Source of the DNA: an uncultured Aliarcobacter sp.
GTDB lineage: Bacteria; Campylobacterota; Campylobacteria; Campylobacterales; Arcobacteraceae
Direction of reading: 5' to 3'
Assembly: GCA_947629065.1 (NCBI GenBank)
Contig: CANRCH010000084.1
Location: 1-7,869, forward strand
Length of the DNA: 7,869 nucleotides
Positions 5,033-7,869 of this stretch are shown here, piece after piece (the stretch's first letter is position 1; each line of letters starts with the position of its first letter). Made by a program: the position numbers and the translations under genes. Below the pieces are notes generated by a model. That model was not told the origin of the DNA, ran no database searches, and worked only from the letters and a program-made list of their open reading frames with translations.

Positions 5033-5878
5033 ATGAAAAAACTTTTACACTTTCTAATAGCCACTTTTATTTTTAGCACAATTTGTATTGCAAATGAAAG
5101 AATCATCACTTTAAGCCCAGCAGTAAATGAAATAGTTTTTGCTTTAGAAAAAGGTGATGATATTATAGCAAATACAGAGTTTTGTGACTATCCTGAAATT
5201 TCGAAAAAATTACCAAAAATTGGTGGCTATAGTAGTGTAAGTTTAGAAAAACTAATCAAATTAAACCCAAGTTTAGTTATAAACCAAGATTATGATAAAA
5301 GCCTAAATAAAAGTTTAGAAAATCTTGGTTTTAAAACTTTGGTTTATAAAACCAATACTTTAGATGATATTAGATTTGCTATTTTAGATATAGGGCGGAA
5401 TTTAAACAAAGAATTTGAAGCAAAAAAGCTAGATTTTGATATAGAAAAAAGTTTAAATAGTTTAAGTGGAATTGTAGAAAATAAAAAAGTTTTAATTGTA
5501 ATTAGTCCACAAAATAGTCTATCAAGTCAAATTTTTGTAGCTGGAAATTTTGTATATTTTGAAGATATTATTAAAAAAAGTAAGAATAAAAATGCTTTTC
5601 AAAGCTCTTTAAAATCACAGCCAGTTATAAATAGTGAAAAAATAATTTCACTAAACCCAGATATTATAGTTCTTCTTGCACCTTTTTTGGAAGGCAAAAA
5701 AGATGTTCAAGAAGCTATGATAAAAATGTGGGAAAAACTTCCCATAAATGCAAGCAGACAGAAAAATATCTATATTATTGATAAATTATATGCAGGAATT
5801 CCTAGTCATAGAGTAAAATATTTTATAGATGATTATAAGGAAATATTAGAAGATGTTAGAGCTAAAGAGTTACAGTAA
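5033..5878 (+). CDS. btuF: Periplasmic corrinoid-binding protein, BtuF-like
   Basis: A 281-residue class III (helical-backbone) solute-binding protein that would hand cobalamin to the BtuCD transporter. The signal peptide is residues 1-20, with probable cleavage after CIA. Cys18 is preceded by Ile, so it is not a good lipobox and the protein is probably soluble. The mature start RIITLSPAVNEIVFALEKG and the EFCDYPE segment (49-54) are hallmarks of the BtuF group. Each lobe carries the conserved Glu that salt-bridges to permease arginines: Glu72 in SLEKLIKLNPSLVI and Glu202 in SEKIISLNPDIIVL. From memory these carry the same numbers as in E. coli BtuF. The start has AAGGAT (5018-5023), overlapping the btuB stop, about 9 nt upstream. 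It lies 13 bp after btuB and its end overlaps the ATPase gene by 26 bp, indicating co-transcription and probable translational coupling. Iron-chelate binding is the main alternative. Confidence 0.82.
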   Translation: MKKLLHFLIATFIFSTICIANERIITLSPAVNEIVFALEKGDDIIANTEFCDYPEISKKLPKIGGYSSVSLEKLIKLNPSLVINQDYDKSLNKSLENLGFKTLVYKTNTLDDIRFAILDIGRNLNKEFEAKKLDFDIEKSLNSLSGIVENKKVLIVISPQNSLSSQIFVAGNFVYFEDIIKKSKNKNAFQSSLKSQPVINSEKIISLNPDIIVLLAPFLEGKKDVQEAMIKMWEKLPINASRQKNIYIIDKLYAGIPSHRVKYFIDDYKEILEDVRAKELQ

Positions 5879-6551
5879 CTATATTTTAAAAGATGTAAGT
5901 TTATACTTGAAAAAAGGTGAAAACTTAATAATCTTAGGAGAAAATGGTGCTGGAAAATCGACTTTAGCAAAAGTTTTAACAGGCTTAATCTCATCTTCTA
6001 ATCTTTATATAAATAACAAAAATTTTGAAAATTATAGTGATAAAGAAAGAGCAGAATTTATAAACTATATTCCGCCAAATTTTGAGATTTACGATGAATA
6101 TATGACAGTTTTGGAATATTTACACACATGTAGTTTAAAGCCTTTAAAAGATGAAACTATTGTAAATATTCTAAAGCTTCTTGGAATTGAAAATTTGCAA
6201 AAAAGTGCTTGTATTAGCTTAAGTAGTGGTGAAAAACAGCTTGTAATGCTAAGCTCTGCAATTTTACATAATGCACAAATAACAATTTTTGATGAATTAA
6301 CTGCAAATTTAGATATAAAAAAATTAAAAGATGTTTTTGATATTTTAAGCAATGCTTTTTTTACTCAAAAAATTGTAATCACTCATAATCTTGATTTTGC
6401 TTATGCTTTAAATTATAAGATATTATTTTTGCATAATGGAAGAGTTGAGTTTTTTTCTTCTTGTGAAGAGTTTTTCAAAAAAGAGAATTTATTTAAATAT
6501 TTTGGACGAAATGTAAGAGTTGAAAACTCTCATGTGGTGATAGATTTATGA
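5853..6551 (+). CDS. btuD: ABC transporter ATPase, BtuD/FecE-like
   Basis: A 232-residue nucleotide-binding subunit that powers the BtuC-type permease at the inner membrane. Visible motifs are Walker A GENGAGKST (29-37), signature LSSGEKQ (123-129; LSGGQ consensus), Walker B ITIFDE with Asp147 and catalytic Glu148, D-loop ANLD (151-154), and H-loop His178 in VITHN. An aromatic (Tyr7 or Tyr10) near the start can serve as the A-loop. The usual Q-loop glutamine is missing: the region reads NYIPPNFEIY (71-80), with Pro75 where Gln is expected. The protein begins directly in the first ABC strand, so the ATG at 5853, inside btuF, is the sensible start; an AAGGAA lies upstream at 5837-5842. The gene overlaps btuF by 26 bp and btuC by 4 bp (ATGA). 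It is somewhat shorter than most FecE-type ATPases (about 250-260). Confidence 0.83.
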   Translation: MLELKSYSNYILKDVSLYLKKGENLIILGENGAGKSTLAKVLTGLISSSNLYINNKNFENYSDKERAEFINYIPPNFEIYDEYMTVLEYLHTCSLKPLKDETIVNILKLLGIENLQKSACISLSSGEKQLVMLSSAILHNAQITIFDELTANLDIKKLKDVFDILSNAFFTQKIVITHNLDFAYALNYKILFLHNGRVEFFSSCEEFFKKENLFKYFGRNVRVENSHVVIDL

Positions 6552-7498
6552 AAAAGATTTTATATATAATCTCAATAGTTTTTGTTTTTATTGCACCTTT
6601 TTATGGTGAAATAAATATTGATTTTAAGTCTATTTTTGATTTTAATGATAGTTCAAACTTTGTTTTTTGGCAATTAAGAGTGCCTAGAGTATTATTGGCA
6701 TTTTTTGTTGGAGCAATTTTGGCACTTTCAGGACTTGTTTTTCAATCAATTTTTAAAAATGCGCTAATTACTCCATATACCTTAGGAATTGCTAGTGGAA
6801 CTACACTTTTTAGTGCAGTTTTTATAGTGTTTTTTCCTATATTACCACTATTTTTTGGATCTATTTTTGGGGCTATTTTTTCAGTTTTAATTCTGTTTTA
6901 TTTGACTAAACATATAAAATCAACTCTTCTAAAATCAAATACAAACTATATTTTACTAATAGGAGTTGCACTATCGTATTTTTATAGCTCAGCACTTATG
7001 CTTGTTTTTTATCTAAGTAATATGCAAGAAAACTACTCAATTATTAGGTTTACTTTAGGAAATTTAGATGTAGTTGGATATAGGGCTTCAATCGTTGTTT
7101 TTATTACTTTACTTGTGATGTTTTTTTTAATAAATAGCTATAAAAAAGAGTTAAAACTTCTTTTAATCTCAAATGATACAGCATTTTTAAAAGGGCTAAA
7201 TGTAGATAAAACAGTCTTGATTTTACTACTTTTTATCTCACTATGTGTTGGAATATCTATAAGTTTTACAGGACCAATAGGGTTTGTAGGACTTGTAATC
7301 CCACATATTGTAAAATTAATCTATAAAAAAACTGCAACAGATCTTTTTATTCCTACACTTTTTTTTGGTGGAGTGTTTTTGGTTTTTTGTGATTTTATTT
7401 CAAGAAATTTAAACACAGCTTCAAGTTTACCAATTGGTGTGGTAACTGCATTTATCGGGGCTATGTTTTTTGTATATTTATTAGTTAAAAGAAAGTAG
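6548..7498 (+). CDS. btuC: ABC transporter permease, BtuC/FecCD family
   Basis: A 316-residue inner-membrane permease, expected to form a homodimer with about ten membrane helices per subunit and to accept corrinoid from the binding protein. Family landmarks are RVPRVLLAFFVGAILALSG (44-62; Arg44 and Arg47 are in the region that meets the binding-protein glutamates), the Q-x-x-F-x-N-x-L-x-x-P-x-x-L-G segment (66-80), GPIGFVGLVIPHIVKL (242-257), and a C-terminal LPIGVVTAFIGAMFFVYLL. In the second segment the usual RNPLA is KNALI, a modest departure. Length is slightly below the 320-330 typical of the family, because the N-terminal region is short. Its ATG overlaps the btuD stop as ATGA, so translation is coupled. 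The family is certain; cobalamin rather than iron-chelate transport rests on the neighbours. Confidence 0.85.
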   Translation: MKKILYIISIVFVFIAPFYGEINIDFKSIFDFNDSSNFVFWQLRVPRVLLAFFVGAILALSGLVFQSIFKNALITPYTLGIASGTTLFSAVFIVFFPILPLFFGSIFGAIFSVLILFYLTKHIKSTLLKSNTNYILLIGVALSYFYSSALMLVFYLSNMQENYSIIRFTLGNLDVVGYRASIVVFITLLVMFFLINSYKKELKLLLISNDTAFLKGLNVDKTVLILLLFISLCVGISISFTGPIGFVGLVIPHIVKLIYKKTATDLFIPTLFFGGVFLVFCDFISRNLNTASSLPIGVVTAFIGAMFFVYLLVKRK

Positions 7499-7510
7499 GA
7501 TTTATAAAAT

Positions 7511-7869
7511 ATGAGTGCATTGGTTTTTAGTCTTTTTTCGTCGCTTTTAGTTGGATTTTATATTAAATTTTTGAAAATTAAAGAGAAAAAAGATTTGTTT
7601 GTTTTTGTTTTTGCAAACTATATAATGGCTAGTTTTTTAGCATATTATATTTTTAATCTATCAATAAATACAATCAATTTTGCAATATTTGATTATAGAT
7701 TGGTTGTTTTTCTAGCATTTTTATTACCAACTGTTTTTTATCTTTTAAACAAATCATTAGAGTTTTCAGGACTTGCAAAAACAGATATTTTTCAAAGATT
7801 ATCTCTTATTATTCCAATAATATTTAGCTTTTTTCTATTTAATGAAGAGTTTAGAACTATAAAAGCTTT
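7511..7869 (+). CDS. EamA/DMT-type membrane transporter, N-terminal part (cut by window edge)
   Basis: An open frame from ATG at 7511 runs to the window end, giving 119 residues. AGGA (7497-7500), overlapping the btuC stop, supplies the ribosome binding site. The gap to btuC is 12 bp, so it belongs to the same transcription unit. Four hydrophobic segments are visible: about residues 2-20, 29-50, 62-80 and 96-110. The short motif NKSLEFSGLAKTDIFQRLS, followed by LIIPIIFSFFLFNEEF (80-114), matches the A-x-x-x-x-R-L-S-x-x-x-P-x-x-x-x-x-x-x-x-x-E pattern of the drug/metabolite transporter (EamA) superfamily. Substrate is unknown. Its place at the end of a corrinoid-uptake cluster is suggestive but not proof of a related job. 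A complete protein would be about 280-300 residues. Confidence 0.7.
   Translation, partial: MSALVFSLFSSLLVGFYIKFLKIKEKKDLFVFVFANYIMASFLAYYIFNLSINTINFAIFDYRLVVFLAFLLPTVFYLLNKSLEFSGLAKTDIFQRLSLIIPIIFSFFLFNEEFRTIKA

Noticed and set aside
5033..5100. BtuF-like protein as a lipoprotein (Cys18 in the signal peptide)
   Set aside because: The residue before the cysteine is Ile rather than Gly, Ala or Ser, so the lipobox is not met; a signal peptidase I site after residue 20 fits better.
6089..6352. 87-codon minus-strand frame inside btuD
   Set aside because: Antisense shadow covering the ABC signature and Walker B coding region.

Overview
The window is very AT-rich with strongly A/T-biased third codon positions. 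It reads as a chromosomal segment of a Campylobacterota bacterium, most likely the Arcobacter/Aliarcobacter group. This is inferred from protein style, TATAAT-type -10 boxes without clear -35 boxes, and compact gene packing; no species-level marker was checked. There are no tRNAs, rRNAs, insertion sequences, CRISPR arrays or phage genes.

Left part (1-1942): housekeeping genes. The 5' end of secA (minus strand, cut by the window edge) is divergent from lolA, with only 56 bp between them. Their two predicted -10 boxes form the arms of one inverted repeat. lolA is followed by the RNase P RNA gene rnpB. A HAD-family phosphatase gene then converges on rnpB from the right.

Middle (1943-2245): no protein gene. 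It holds the leftward HAD promoter and a self-contained unit made of a TATAAT box, about 115 nt of structured sequence and a strong intrinsic terminator. I read this as an undescribed small RNA. It has an anti-Shine-Dalgarno-like CCTCCT segment and a C/U-rich terminator loop. A promoter for the next operon follows.

Right part (2246-7869): one tightly packed plus-strand gene cluster. In order it encodes a TauE/SafE (UreH/DsbD_2-like) membrane protein with an alternating Met/His tail, an unrecognised 59-residue small protein with a near-ideal ribosome binding site, a BtuB-like TonB-dependent receptor, a BtuF-like periplasmic binding protein, a BtuD-like ATPase, a BtuC-like permease, and the start of an EamA/DMT-type membrane transporter. 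Together the four btu-like genes give a complete route for cobalamin (or a related corrinoid) across both membranes, apart from the TonB-ExbB-ExbD energy module, which is not here. No cobalamin riboswitch is recognisable upstream of the cluster.

The most interesting items are the putative small RNA, the unknown small protein inside the corrinoid-uptake cluster, the metal-binding-like tail on the TauE/SafE protein, and the loss of the Q-loop glutamine in the BtuD-like ATPase.
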